A stretch of 64,000 nt of DNA from NORP240 sp046047495 (GTDB lineage Bacteria > Pseudomonadota > Gammaproteobacteria > Pseudomonadales > Pseudohongiellaceae), in NCBI GenBank assembly GCA_046047495.1, contig JBJOHV010000026.1, positions 1-64,000 on the forward strand, read 5' to 3'. Every line of letters begins with the position of its first letter. Position 1 is the first letter of the stretch. This document shows positions 8,914 to 17,296 of this stretch, one piece after another. The notes beneath the pieces were generated by a model that ran no database searches, was not told the origin of the DNA, and saw only the letters and a program-made list of their open reading frames with translations. A program made the position numbers and the translations under genes.

Positions 8914-9969
8914 TCAGAGATCCCCGATCAGCGCAGACGGCAGCTTGATGCCGTATTCCTCGATGCGCGGCGGCGCGGTGTCCGGCAGCCGTCCGTAGGG
9001 ATCGACTTTGTAGACCCTGGGCAGGTTGTTATAACTGCGAACCTCGATGATCTCCATATAGGCCTGGGTCACCGGGTCCACACCCTCCGTGACCACCTTC
9101 GGGTAGGCGAAAACGGTGTAATAGGTGGAGGTGAGATTGCCCACCCAATTGGACAATTCCACCAGGTTTTCATAGGGGATGATCTCCGCCAGTTGGGCCC
9201 GGGTGTTGATCTGGCGAATCTCCCGCACCGCCAGGATGGTCTCGATCAGCTCATCGTCCAGGCCCGGCAACAGCTGCATGGCCTCCCGGGTCGCCAGATT
9301 GAGATTCACCGCGCGGTTGTTGCCGTAGACGGTGAACGCAGCATCCAGATTGACCCCCTCGAACAACTCGGCGAATCCGCGGATATGGAGGATCTCCTCC
9401 ACCGTATCCAGCTCGGGATTGTTGCGCGGTATGTAAGGCGGATCCAGTGACAGGTAGTATTCCCGTTCCGCACCGTTGAGACTTTCCAGGTCGTTGAGGT
9501 CGGTCCAGTCGGTCCAGGCGGCCAGCAGGTCCTGCACCTGTTCGGGGTCCGCATCGATGCCTCCCAGGCGCTTCTCGATCAGGCTCTGCATGTAATTGCG
9601 GGGAATGCGATTGAGATTGATCTTGCCGATGTGATCGTAGATGCGCACCACCACATCCTCACTGGCGGGATAGTACAACTCCAGGGGCTGGCCATTGAAG
9701 CGATAGGCCGGTATCTGGATTTCACCTTCGTCGCTTTCCTCCTGCACCTCACCCACGGGTCGCGGCATGCTTTCCAGCATCAGTTCCATTTCCGCCCGGT
9801 TGACCGCCTCCATCACGGCAGCCCACTGGGCGACAGCCTCCTGATTGTGATAAGCCGCCCTGGCGGACAACCGCACCTTGCCTGCCATGGCGGTGACCAG
9901 CACCGTCAGCAGCACGGCGATCCACAGCACGATGATGATGACCGAGCCCCGCTGCCGTCCCATGATCAC
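8914..9969 (-). CDS. gspK: Type II secretion minor pseudopilin GspK
   Basis: This 351-residue protein is the largest pseudopilin. It has a short basic leader (RQRG) followed by the hydrophobic helix SVIIIVLWIAVLLTVL. It lacks the Glu at position 5 of the mature protein, which is normal for GspK at the pseudopilus tip. The C-terminal region contains the helical insertion typical of the family (LNLATREAMQLLPGLDDELI). The start is GTG at 9969, overlapping the gspJ stop as GTGA; ATG at 9963 is an alternative. It is the last gene of the ten-gene operon and caps the pseudopilus with GspI and GspJ. Confidence 0.92.
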   Translation of the reverse strand: MIMGRQRGSVIIIVLWIAVLLTVLVTAMAGKVRLSARAAYHNQEAVAQWAAVMEAVNRAEMELMLESMPRPVGEVQEESDEGEIQIPAYRFNGQPLELYYPASEDVVVRIYDHIGKINLNRIPRNYMQSLIEKRLGGIDADPEQVQDLLAAWTDWTDLNDLESLNGAEREYYLSLDPPYIPRNNPELDTVEEILHIRGFAELFEGVNLDAAFTVYGNNRAVNLNLATREAMQLLPGLDDELIETILAVREIRQINTRAQLAEIIPYENLVELSNWVGNLTSTYYTVFAYPKVVTEGVDPVTQAYMEIIEVRSYNNLPRVYKVDPYGRLPDTAPPRIEEYGIKLPSALIGDL

Positions 9970-10640
9970 TGCCCCGCCTGCAGGAGCGTAGGCCGCAGAT
10001 TGCGGTGCTCATTGTTGAGAATCCGAGCCACGACTTCCAGTTCCGGACGACGCTCCTGTTGATCATCCAGGGGTGTGAATATGACGTGTACCGCCAATGG
10101 CAGGGATTGCAGCTGATCGCCCGGCCAGTCATCCCGCCACTGACGGCTGTCATCCAGTTCCCGGTACAGATAACTGAAGCGGGCCTCATAGCCGGGCAAC
10201 ATCAGCAGGGGAGTGGCCTGTTCCAGACGCAGGGCAGGATTGTCGGAAAATGCCGGCGCCAGGCGCAGCAGCACACCGTCATCGTCGTTGGACAATTCCC
10301 AGGCGGTCAGTCCCGGAGAACGCTGGGGCGATACGGTGGAGACCCAGCCCAGCACATCATCCTGACCATTGAAGTAGATCTGGCGCGCCAGGGTGTCGTC
10401 GTCGGCATAGCTGTGGGGGAAGGCGCCATGCAGGGCCCGGTCGATCTGCAGCACAGCCAGTGCCTCGTCCAGACTTTCATCCAGCTGGTCGGAGTTGCGG
10501 TTCCAGTCTTCCGACACCACGAACACGCCGGTGCTCAACAGGCCCAACAGCATGGCGGTCAGTCCCAGCGCCAGCAACAACTCCAGCAGGGTGAAGCCGC
10601 TGTCCCGAAAACATCTGTGATGACGTCTTTGCAACGGCAT
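9966..10640 (-). CDS. gspJ: Type II secretion minor pseudopilin GspJ
   Basis: This 224-residue type IV pilin-like protein has the prepilin cleavage site DSG|FTLLELLLALG, with Gly15 and Phe16 and Glu5 of the mature protein conserved. The leader is basic. The globular part (about residues 45-224) is beta-rich, like GspJ of the pseudopilus tip complex. It begins one base after gspI ends and overlaps gspK by 4 bases, so translation is probably coupled. Cleavage would require a prepilin peptidase (GspO/PilD) that is not encoded in this window. Confidence 0.92.
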   Translation of the reverse strand: MPLQRRHHRCFRDSGFTLLELLLALGLTAMLLGLLSTGVFVVSEDWNRNSDQLDESLDEALAVLQIDRALHGAFPHSYADDDTLARQIYFNGQDDVLGWVSTVSPQRSPGLTAWELSNDDDGVLLRLAPAFSDNPALRLEQATPLLMLPGYEARFSYLYRELDDSRQWRDDWPGDQLQSLPLAVHVIFTPLDDQQERRPELEVVARILNNEHRNLRPTLLQAGQ

Positions 10641-10641
10641 G

Positions 10642-11019
10642 TCACTCCGGCAAGGTCAGACGCAGCCAGCGGGTGCCCACGATGATCTGCTCTCTGTCAT
10701 CATCCACGATCTCGAACGGCTGCAGGGTGAATACCGTGGCCTGGGTCTTGCGCTCCGGAGGATCCGGCAATGGCAGGGGCCGGATGTCATAACGGTCGTT
10801 GTCGAGAATGGGTTCCACTTCGCTGAACTCGTCTTCCAGCAGGGCAAAATTGATGGCGGCACGGGCGTTGACGGCCCGCACCAGACTGGCCTCGGAGCGC
10901 CAGGACAATTGCTTGCTGCCGGCCACCAGGGTAAACAGCCCGCCCAGTATGAAGCCGGTGATGGTGAGGGCAATGATGACCTCCAGCAAGGTGAAGCCCT
11001 GGGACGTGAGACGGTTCAT
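10642..11019 (-). CDS. gspI: Type II secretion minor pseudopilin GspI
   Basis: This small pseudopilin of 125 residues has a leader SQG followed by FTLLEVIIALTITGFILGG, the classic prepilin N-terminus with Glu5. Its size matches GspI, which nucleates the tip complex with J and K. The ATG overlaps the gspH stop codon (ATGA), so the two are translationally coupled. No internal anomalies were seen. Confidence 0.92.
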   Translation of the reverse strand: MNRLTSQGFTLLEVIIALTITGFILGGLFTLVAGSKQLSWRSEASLVRAVNARAAINFALLEDEFSEVEPILDNDRYDIRPLPLPDPPERKTQATVFTLQPFEIVDDDREQIIVGTRWLRLTLPE

Positions 11020-11519
11020 CCCTCATCCTCATCCAGGCGGGTGGTGATCCTGCCGGTGAACGGATCCACATCGATGGCGGCCATGCGGTCCTCAAAGTGC
11101 AGGATCAGTGTGCCGCCGGTGCTGCCGCCCTCGGGATAAAATGTGATATCGACCCGCTCGTCCACCTCCTGCTCCCGCTGGGTGCTGTCGCGGTAGGTGA
11201 GGGCGCTGCCTTCGCTGAGCCAGCGGCCGGCCAATCCCGGGCGGATGTCCTCATCCTCCGCCAGGGCCTCGATCACGAAGCTGGCGGTGGCGGGCTGTCC
11301 GGAAACCACGGCAATGCGGCGGGCGTAATTCAGCAGGGCACTGGCCTCCCGCACCTGGGCGGCAAAGCTACGGGCATCGAGGCCGCCCAGATTGGGCACC
11401 ACGACGATGCTGGCCATGGCGATGATGGCCATCACCAGCAGGATTTCCAGCAGGGTGAATCCCCGGTCGCTACCGGGAATGAAATGGCCGCAGGGCTTAC
11501 AGCCCGATATCGGCGTCAT
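11016..11519 (-). CDS. gspH: Type II secretion minor pseudopilin GspH
   Basis: The 167-residue product carries the prepilin motif RG|FTLLEILLVMAIIAMASIVVVPNLGG with the conserved mature Glu5. The ATG at 11519 is the nearest in-frame start, but it lies 23 bases inside the end of gspG and gives a long leader of about 20 residues containing two cysteines. No closer ATG, GTG or TTG exists in frame. Overlap with gspG suggests coupled translation. The body is beta-rich, as in GspH/FimT proteins that link the tip to the main pseudopilus. Confidence 0.88.
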   Translation of the reverse strand: MTPISGCKPCGHFIPGSDRGFTLLEILLVMAIIAMASIVVVPNLGGLDARSFAAQVREASALLNYARRIAVVSGQPATASFVIEALAEDEDIRPGLAGRWLSEGSALTYRDSTQREQEVDERVDITFYPEGGSTGGTLILHFEDRMAAIDVDPFTGRITTRLDEDEG

Positions 11520-11904
11520 CGTCTTCGCCGCCCCGTTCCCCGTCCGCCCCGTAGGACACCAGGGTGAACTCCCGGCCGTCGGATTCGTAATGGTAGTCAT
11601 TGCCCCAGGGGTCCTTGGGCAGCTCGCGGCGCAGATAGGGGCCGTTCCAGGATGCGCGACCCGACTCGTTCTCCATGAGCCCCTCGAGGGACTCCGGGTA
11701 TTCCCCCACGTCCAGCCGGTGGGCGTCCAGGGCGGTTTCCAGGGCCGAGATCTGGGACGCCGCCGCATCCCGCATGGCACCGGCCTGCTGGCGGAACAGA
11801 TTGGGCGCCACCATCACCGCCAGCATGGCGATGATGGCCATCACCACCAGAATTTCGATGAGGGTGAAGCCTGCCGCGGGTTGTCGGATCTGTGTGTGTT
11901 TCAT
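11497..11904 (-). CDS. gspG: Type II secretion major pseudopilin GspG
   Basis: This 135-residue major pseudopilin has the leader MKHTQIRQPAAG followed by FTLIEILVVMAIIAMLAVMVAPNL, including mature Glu5. The signature downstream is LETALDAHRLDVGEYPESLEGL and a WGNDYHYES-like segment. The C-terminal acidic loop GEDDDADIGL is the calcium-binding region found in GspG proteins. It polymerises into the pseudopilus piston in the periplasm. It sits 10 bases after the secretin gene gspD and ahead of the minor pseudopilins H-K. Confidence 0.95.
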   Translation of the reverse strand: MKHTQIRQPAAGFTLIEILVVMAIIAMLAVMVAPNLFRQQAGAMRDAAASQISALETALDAHRLDVGEYPESLEGLMENESGRASWNGPYLRRELPKDPWGNDYHYESDGREFTLVSYGADGERGGEDDDADIGL

Positions 11905-11914
11905 GTCATAGCCC

Positions 11915-14044
11915 TCACTGAATTCCTGCTTCCTCGAACATCTCCGCCGCCAGCTCGAAACGGCTCAGGATGTCGGCATACTGCAGACTGCTCTGATTGT
12001 TGAGATTGATTATCTCGGGGCGCAATACGATAAACAATTCCCGCCGCTCCTGATTGTTCTGGCGATAGGAGAACAGGCTGCCCAGCACCGGGATGCGGTT
12101 GAGACCCGGCACGCCGCTGTTGAGCAGCTCATTGTCATTCTGGATCAGGCCGCCCAGCACCACACTGTCGCCGTTGCGCACCACCACGGTGGTGCTGATT
12201 TCCTGATTGTTGAACACAGGATTCTGATTGACTCCGGTGGCACTGTTGTCCACGGAGGACAGCACCTGGCGGATCACCAGATTCACCACCCCGTCATCGT
12301 TGATCTGGGGTGTGATGTACAACTCGATGCCGGTGGGACGGTACTGGATGTTGGTGGTGGCCAGACCACCGGTGCTGACGGTTTCTCCCTGTTCCACCGG
12401 CACGTCGGCTCCGATCTGGATTTCCCCTTCTTGGTTGTTGCTGACCGTCAGGGACGGCCGGGCCAGCAGACGCACTTCATTGTTTACCGCGATGGCTTCC
12501 AGGGTTGCATCCACCAGGGCATTGCCGTCCACGAAGGACTTGTTGAACAGCAGCCCGTCCAGCCCCCCTTGTGGCAGGAACGAGGTGCCGGTCTGGGTGG
12601 AGATATTGCTGACCTGGGCATTGGCAGCCACCCGGGTCCAGTCCACGCCGAAGCGGGTGTCATCCGACAGGGTCACCTGGGCGATGACGGCATTGACCAT
12701 GACCTGCAGGGGTACCACATCCAGTTGACTGATGGTGGTGAGCAGCTGCCGGTAATCACGGGCGCTGGAGCGGATCAGCAGGCTGTTGGTGGCCTCGTCA
12801 GCCACGATGCGCACCCGCAGATTGGCGGACACCGCGCCGGGGGCAGTGAACACCGCAGCATCCGGGTTGACCTGGGCAGTCGTCAGCTCTGCCTGCTGAG
12901 GGTCGGCGATGGCATTGCGATTGGCCAGGACGGAAGGCGGAGGCTGGTTGTCCTCATCACGATCCTCAAAGACGTTGGTGAGGGTCTCTGCCAGTTCCAC
13001 GGCATTGAGATTTTTCACCCGGTAATGGAACAGCTGCTCCACCTGCTCCTGACTGTCGGCGTCCAGGATGCGGATCCAGCGGGAAATTTCATCGAAGCCC
13101 CGGGCTGCCGGTGCCGTCACCAGCAGGGCATTGATGCGTTCTATGCCCCGCACCTGGTAGGCGGGATTCTGGCCCTCGATCTGGGTGAGGATTTCCTGCA
13201 GCTCGGTGGCCACCTCCGCCGCATTGGCATTGCTGAGGGGATACAACTGGATGCCCTGGCTGGCAAACGGGTCCGCATCGATCAGCAGCAGCAATTGATT
13301 GATACGCTCCAGTTCCGCCGGCGAACCACTGATGGCCAGCACATTGGTGTTGGACAAGCGCAGGATGGCATTCTCCGGCACCAGGGGGCCCAGCAATTCC
13401 TGGGCCGCTGTGGCCGACACGTGGACCAGCGGTGTCACCTGCATGACCTGGCTGGCGGACAGAGGTGCCGAGTCACCCGCGGTAGTTATTTCCACAGGCA
13501 ACGGTGACGTGGCCCTTCGGGCATTGTAGACATTGCCCACCCGCTCGAGTGTGATACCTGCGTCCCGGGTCAGCAGGCGCACCAGGGGCCAGATGTCTGC
13601 CCGGCTCAGGGGACGATCCTCCGAGGTGCGGATGCTGATACGGTCATCGATGGTGGGATCGATGAGAATGGAGATGTCCACCGCATCGGCGAGTTCTTCC
13701 AACACAAGGCGCAGATCGGCCTGCTCATAGTTGAACTCCACCACATCATCGCCCTGGGGATTCACCGCCGCCGGAACCGGCTCCCGGTAACCCGGGATCG
13801 TCACCACCTGACCCGACCGATTGATCTGGGCCAACAGCTGCTGTTGCTCTGCACTGTTATCGCTCTGCAGCGCAGGAATCTGGACCGCCTGTACCGCCGC
13901 GGGACCGCCCCCGGAACTTACCGTAGATACTGGCCGGGCCGGAGCCGGCTGACTGCCGGTTACGGTGGCGCAGGCCTGCAGGCCCATGGCCAGCACCGCC
14001 AGGCTCACACCCTTGCTGACAGCCTTCCAGTTGAATGTTGGCAT
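11915..14044 (-). CDS. gspD: Type II secretion outer-membrane secretin GspD (lipoprotein)
   Basis: The 709-residue secretin begins at the ATG at 14044 and has a signal peptide ending in the lipobox LQAC (Cys25), which predicts a lipid-anchored secretin. Domains in order are N0 (about residues 85-160), N1-N3 (about 165-430) and the C-terminal secretin barrel, with VPGLNRIPVLGSLF near the end. A lipoprotein secretin resembles HxcQ, which needs no separate pilotin. Consistent with this, there is no gspS gene. An in-frame codon at 14080 would overlap gspF and displace the signal peptide, so I rejected it. Its position after gspF rather than first is unusual. Confidence 0.93.
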   Translation of the reverse strand: MPTFNWKAVSKGVSLAVLAMGLQACATVTGSQPAPARPVSTVSSGGGPAAVQAVQIPALQSDNSAEQQQLLAQINRSGQVVTIPGYREPVPAAVNPQGDDVVEFNYEQADLRLVLEELADAVDISILIDPTIDDRISIRTSEDRPLSRADIWPLVRLLTRDAGITLERVGNVYNARRATSPLPVEITTAGDSAPLSASQVMQVTPLVHVSATAAQELLGPLVPENAILRLSNTNVLAISGSPAELERINQLLLLIDADPFASQGIQLYPLSNANAAEVATELQEILTQIEGQNPAYQVRGIERINALLVTAPAARGFDEISRWIRILDADSQEQVEQLFHYRVKNLNAVELAETLTNVFEDRDEDNQPPPSVLANRNAIADPQQAELTTAQVNPDAAVFTAPGAVSANLRVRIVADEATNSLLIRSSARDYRQLLTTISQLDVVPLQVMVNAVIAQVTLSDDTRFGVDWTRVAANAQVSNISTQTGTSFLPQGGLDGLLFNKSFVDGNALVDATLEAIAVNNEVRLLARPSLTVSNNQEGEIQIGADVPVEQGETVSTGGLATTNIQYRPTGIELYITPQINDDGVVNLVIRQVLSSVDNSATGVNQNPVFNNQEISTTVVVRNGDSVVLGGLIQNDNELLNSGVPGLNRIPVLGSLFSYRQNNQERRELFIVLRPEIINLNNQSSLQYADILSRFELAAEMFEEAGIQ

Positions 14045-14063
14045 CACGTTGAGCACTCCCCGT

Positions 14064-15269
14064 TCAAAACTCCACGGCATTCATGCTGAATACCGCGGAA
14101 AGCATGGTAATTGTGATTCCACCGACCGCGACGGCCAGCAGGATGATGAGCACCGGTTGCAAGGCGGCAACCATGGCTGACATCTGGTTTCTGACGGTGG
14201 TATCGAAGGTGACCGCGACCTTGAGCAGGATGTCCGCCGTGCGACCGGACTCCTCGCCGACGGTGACCAGTTGGTGAAGCAGGGTGGGAAACCGCTGGGT
14301 CTTTTCCAGCGACACGCCCAAACCAGCGCCACCCCGCACATCCTCTTCCACCTGCTTCAGATGGCGGGTGATCTCGGTGTTGTGAATCACCTCCCGGGAC
14401 ACCCGCAGCGCCCGGATGAGGGGTATGCCTGCGTCCAGCAGTGAGCCCAGGGTGCGCGTGAAAATGGCGCATTCGCGATAGAGGATCAAGGTGCCCGCCA
14501 TGGGCAGGGACAGCAGGAACTGGTGCTTGCGCAGCAGGGTCTGGGGATCCCGGTCCAGCCAGCGCCAGCCGGCAATCAGCAGCACCAGCAGTACCACCAG
14601 CAGGAATCCATAACGCTTGATACCGGCGCTGAGGGCCAGCAGGAACTGGGCCGAGGCCGGAATCTCGGTGCCGGCATCCTCGAACATCACGGCAAACTGG
14701 GGTATCACGAACACCAGCAGCAGGAACACGGAAATCACGCCGACCACCAGCAGCACGATGGGGTAAACCATGGCGGATATGATCGCCTGGCGGGTCTGGG
14801 CAGAGGTTTCCAGAAATTCCGCCAGATCCGGCAGCAACTGGTGCAGGATGCCGCCTTCCTCACCGGCCCTGACGATATTGATGTACATCTTGGAGAACAC
14901 GTCCGGACGTGCCTCCATGGCCTCGGCCAGGCTGCGGCCTTCCTTGACCTCCCGGCGCATCTTAACCACCAGCTCCCGCATGGCGGAGGATTCGGTGATG
15001 CCTTCCAGCAACTTCAATGCCTTGTCGATGGGGACCCGCGCTTCGGTGAGGGTGCACAGGCCGTTGGTGAAATCCAGCACGTCTCGATGGCGGATGCGCC
15101 GGCGACTGGCGCCGCCTTCACCCTGGCGCGCCTCCTGCACCTTCACGGGAATCAGCTTGCGCCCCTGCAGGATGCGCACCACGTCCTTCTCCGAATCCGC
15201 GCCCAGCTGCCCGGTCTGCATCTTTCCGCTGCTGTCGTAGGCCTGGTACTTGTAGAAGCCGCTGCTCAT
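14064..15269 (-). CDS. gspF: Type II secretion inner-membrane protein GspF
   Basis: This 401-residue polytopic protein belongs to the GspF/PilC family. Two repeated cytoplasmic helical domains (about residues 70-170 and 270-370) alternate with three transmembrane helices, for example the run IVLLVVGVISVFLLLVFV. The N-terminus KYQAYDSSGKMQTG is typical. It would couple the ATPase GspE to pseudopilus assembly. The ATG overlaps the gspE stop (ATGA). It lies between gspE and gspD in the operon. Confidence 0.95.
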   Translation of the reverse strand: MSSGFYKYQAYDSSGKMQTGQLGADSEKDVVRILQGRKLIPVKVQEARQGEGGASRRRIRHRDVLDFTNGLCTLTEARVPIDKALKLLEGITESSAMRELVVKMRREVKEGRSLAEAMEARPDVFSKMYINIVRAGEEGGILHQLLPDLAEFLETSAQTRQAIISAMVYPIVLLVVGVISVFLLLVFVIPQFAVMFEDAGTEIPASAQFLLALSAGIKRYGFLLVVLLVLLIAGWRWLDRDPQTLLRKHQFLLSLPMAGTLILYRECAIFTRTLGSLLDAGIPLIRALRVSREVIHNTEITRHLKQVEEDVRGGAGLGVSLEKTQRFPTLLHQLVTVGEESGRTADILLKVAVTFDTTVRNQMSAMVAALQPVLIILLAVAVGGITITMLSAVFSMNAVEF

Positions 15270-16726
15270 ATCGCTCTGGTCACTCTCACCACTTCTTCCG
15301 GTGTGGTCATACCGGCGCGCAATTTCTCCAGGGCATCCTGGCGCAGGGTACGCATGCCTTCATGGATGGCCGCCTCGCGAATGACATTGGCATCGGCACC
15401 GGTGGCGATGTGATGCCGGATCGCATCTGACATCACCAGCAACTCATAGAGTCCGATACGGCCCCGGTAGCCGGTGTTGCCACAGCGGTCACAGCCCTTG
15501 CCGCGGCGCACCTCGGGGCAGGTCCGGGGATCGATTTCCAGCACGGCAGCTTCATCCGCGCTGAGGGGGACGGTTTCGGAACAGTCGGTGCAAACCCGGC
15601 GCACCAGACGCTGGGCCTGGATGGCCAGCAGGCTGGAGCTGATCAGATAGCCCTCCACCCCCATGTCCTGCAAGCGGGTGACCGCACCGGCGGCGTCGTT
15701 GGTGTGCAGGGTCGAGAACACCAGATGACCGGTGAGGGCCGACTCGATAGCGATTTCGGCGGTTTCATGATCGCGGATTTCACCCACCATCAGGATGTCG
15801 GGGTCCTGCCGCACGATGGAGCGCAGGCCGGCGGCAAAGCTGAGGCCGATGGCCGGATTGGCCTGGATCTGGGTGATGCCCTCCAGCTGGTACTCCACCG
15901 GATCCTCCACGGTGATGATCTTCTGCTTGGCGTTGTTGATCTTTTCCAGGGTCGCATAGAGGGTGGTGGTCTTGCCGCTACCCGTGGGCCCGGTGATCAA
16001 CACCATGCCATGGGGCTGGGTGATGATGTGCTGGTACTGCTTGAGAATGTTCTCCGGCATGCCCAGTGCCTGCAGCGGCACCGCCGTATCACTGCGATCC
16101 AGGATGCGCAGCACCACAGACTCGCCGTGCACTCCGGGCAGGGTGGAGACCCGCATGTCCAGTTGTTTGGAACCAATCTGATAATCGATGCGGCCATCCT
16201 GGGGCAGACGCTTCTCGCCGATGTCCAGACGCGCCATCAGTTTCAGCCGGGAGGCCACGGCGGTATGAATCTTCACCGGAAGACGCTCGATGCGGGTCAT
16301 GATGCCGTCCACCCGGCAGCGCACGTCCAGGTGGTTCTCGCTGGGTTCGAAATGGATGTCGCTGGCATTGAGGTCGAGGGCGCGGGCAAACAGGTGATTC
16401 ACCAGGCGGATGATCGGGGCTTCGGATGCCAGGTCAGTCAGCTCTTCATCATCCTCGAAGCCGGAAACAAACACCTCTTCCGGATTGTCGATCTGTGGGG
16501 ACAATTCGGCGCGCCAATGGCGCATCAGCCGCTTGACCTCGTCATCGCTGCCGCAACGGAAACGGATGCGGGGGTCCAGGATATAGCGGATGCGGGCGCG
16601 GGTCTCGATGGCAGGCACGGCCTGACATACCAGCTCGCCGGATTCGAAGAAGTCCAGGGCAGGGGCTATGTTCTGGGGTTCCAGCAACTGGCTGAAGGCC
16701 GGCAATCCAAGTTCGATCTGTGACAC
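15266..16726 (-). CDS. gspE: Type II secretion ATPase GspE
   Basis: This 486-residue cytoplasmic hexameric ATPase powers pseudopilus assembly. It has Walker A GPTGSGKT (246-253), an Asp box, Walker B (DPDILMVGEIRD) and a His box (STLHTNDAAGAV). A zinc-binding tetracysteine region follows, with CTDC and CDRCGNTGYRGR pairs. The N-terminal domain that docks on GspL is present but fairly short. The start is GTG at 16726, three bases after the gspM stop. Two-domain order and motifs separate it from PilB/PilT, as does the operon. Confidence 0.95.
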   Translation of the reverse strand: MSQIELGLPAFSQLLEPQNIAPALDFFESGELVCQAVPAIETRARIRYILDPRIRFRCGSDDEVKRLMRHWRAELSPQIDNPEEVFVSGFEDDEELTDLASEAPIIRLVNHLFARALDLNASDIHFEPSENHLDVRCRVDGIMTRIERLPVKIHTAVASRLKLMARLDIGEKRLPQDGRIDYQIGSKQLDMRVSTLPGVHGESVVLRILDRSDTAVPLQALGMPENILKQYQHIITQPHGMVLITGPTGSGKTTTLYATLEKINNAKQKIITVEDPVEYQLEGITQIQANPAIGLSFAAGLRSIVRQDPDILMVGEIRDHETAEIAIESALTGHLVFSTLHTNDAAGAVTRLQDMGVEGYLISSSLLAIQAQRLVRRVCTDCSETVPLSADEAAVLEIDPRTCPEVRRGKGCDRCGNTGYRGRIGLYELLVMSDAIRHHIATGADANVIREAAIHEGMRTLRQDALEKLRAGMTTPEEVVRVTRAI

Positions 16727-16729
16727 CCG

Positions 16730-17293
16730 CTACCTCCCCGTGGCCAATTGCACACCTTCACGGCGGGCGAATCCCACCACCGTGATGGAGCCGTTATACA
16801 TGTTGCGGGCCTGATCGAGACTGAAATCGGTAACCCACAGGCGCGGCAGGGATTCATCCAGTTTCTGCAGAAAGGCGATGGTGTTGGCGGCATTGTCGGT
16901 GCGGAACGACATTTCCTGCTGAATCAGCAGCCAGGTTTCCGACTCCAGCCGCTCCGCCAGCCGGGTGGACGTGACACTGATGCCGGTATCGCGGGCGTGC
17001 TGGGTCAGGGCCCGCTGGATATTGGCCTCGATGACCGGCACTGTGGCACCGGTAAAGATACGTGTTTCCATTTCCGCCAGCTGGTTTTCCACTTCCACCC
17101 GGCGGCTGCGCCACTCGGCGGCATCATCAACCAGGCGTCGTTCGCGCTCGATTTCCAGACGGATGTCCTCGATGCGCTCGCTGCGCTGCTGATAGACATC
17201 CCGCACGGTCGGCAGCAGGGTGGTGATGAGAAATACCACACCCACCGCGGCGGCCATCAGCAGGATATTTCGCTCTCTCTGGTTGATCACCAT
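16730..17293 (-). CDS. gspM: Type II secretion inner-membrane protein GspM (PilO-like)
   Basis: This 187-residue protein has one N-terminal transmembrane helix (about residues 9-28). A periplasmic coiled coil (about 30-80) and a ferredoxin-like C-terminal domain follow. This is the architecture of GspM/PilO, which dimerises with GspL in the inner-membrane platform. Sequence identity to well-studied GspM is low by eye, so the name rests on architecture and on its place between gspL and gspE. The ATG lies 3 bases after the gspL stop. Confidence 0.82.
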   Translation of the reverse strand: MVINQRERNILLMAAAVGVVFLITTLLPTVRDVYQQRSERIEDIRLEIERERRLVDDAAEWRSRRVEVENQLAEMETRIFTGATVPVIEANIQRALTQHARDTGISVTSTRLAERLESETWLLIQQEMSFRTDNAANTIAFLQKLDESLPRLWVTDFSLDQARNMYNGSITVVGFARREGVQLATGR

Positions 17294-17296
17294 GGA

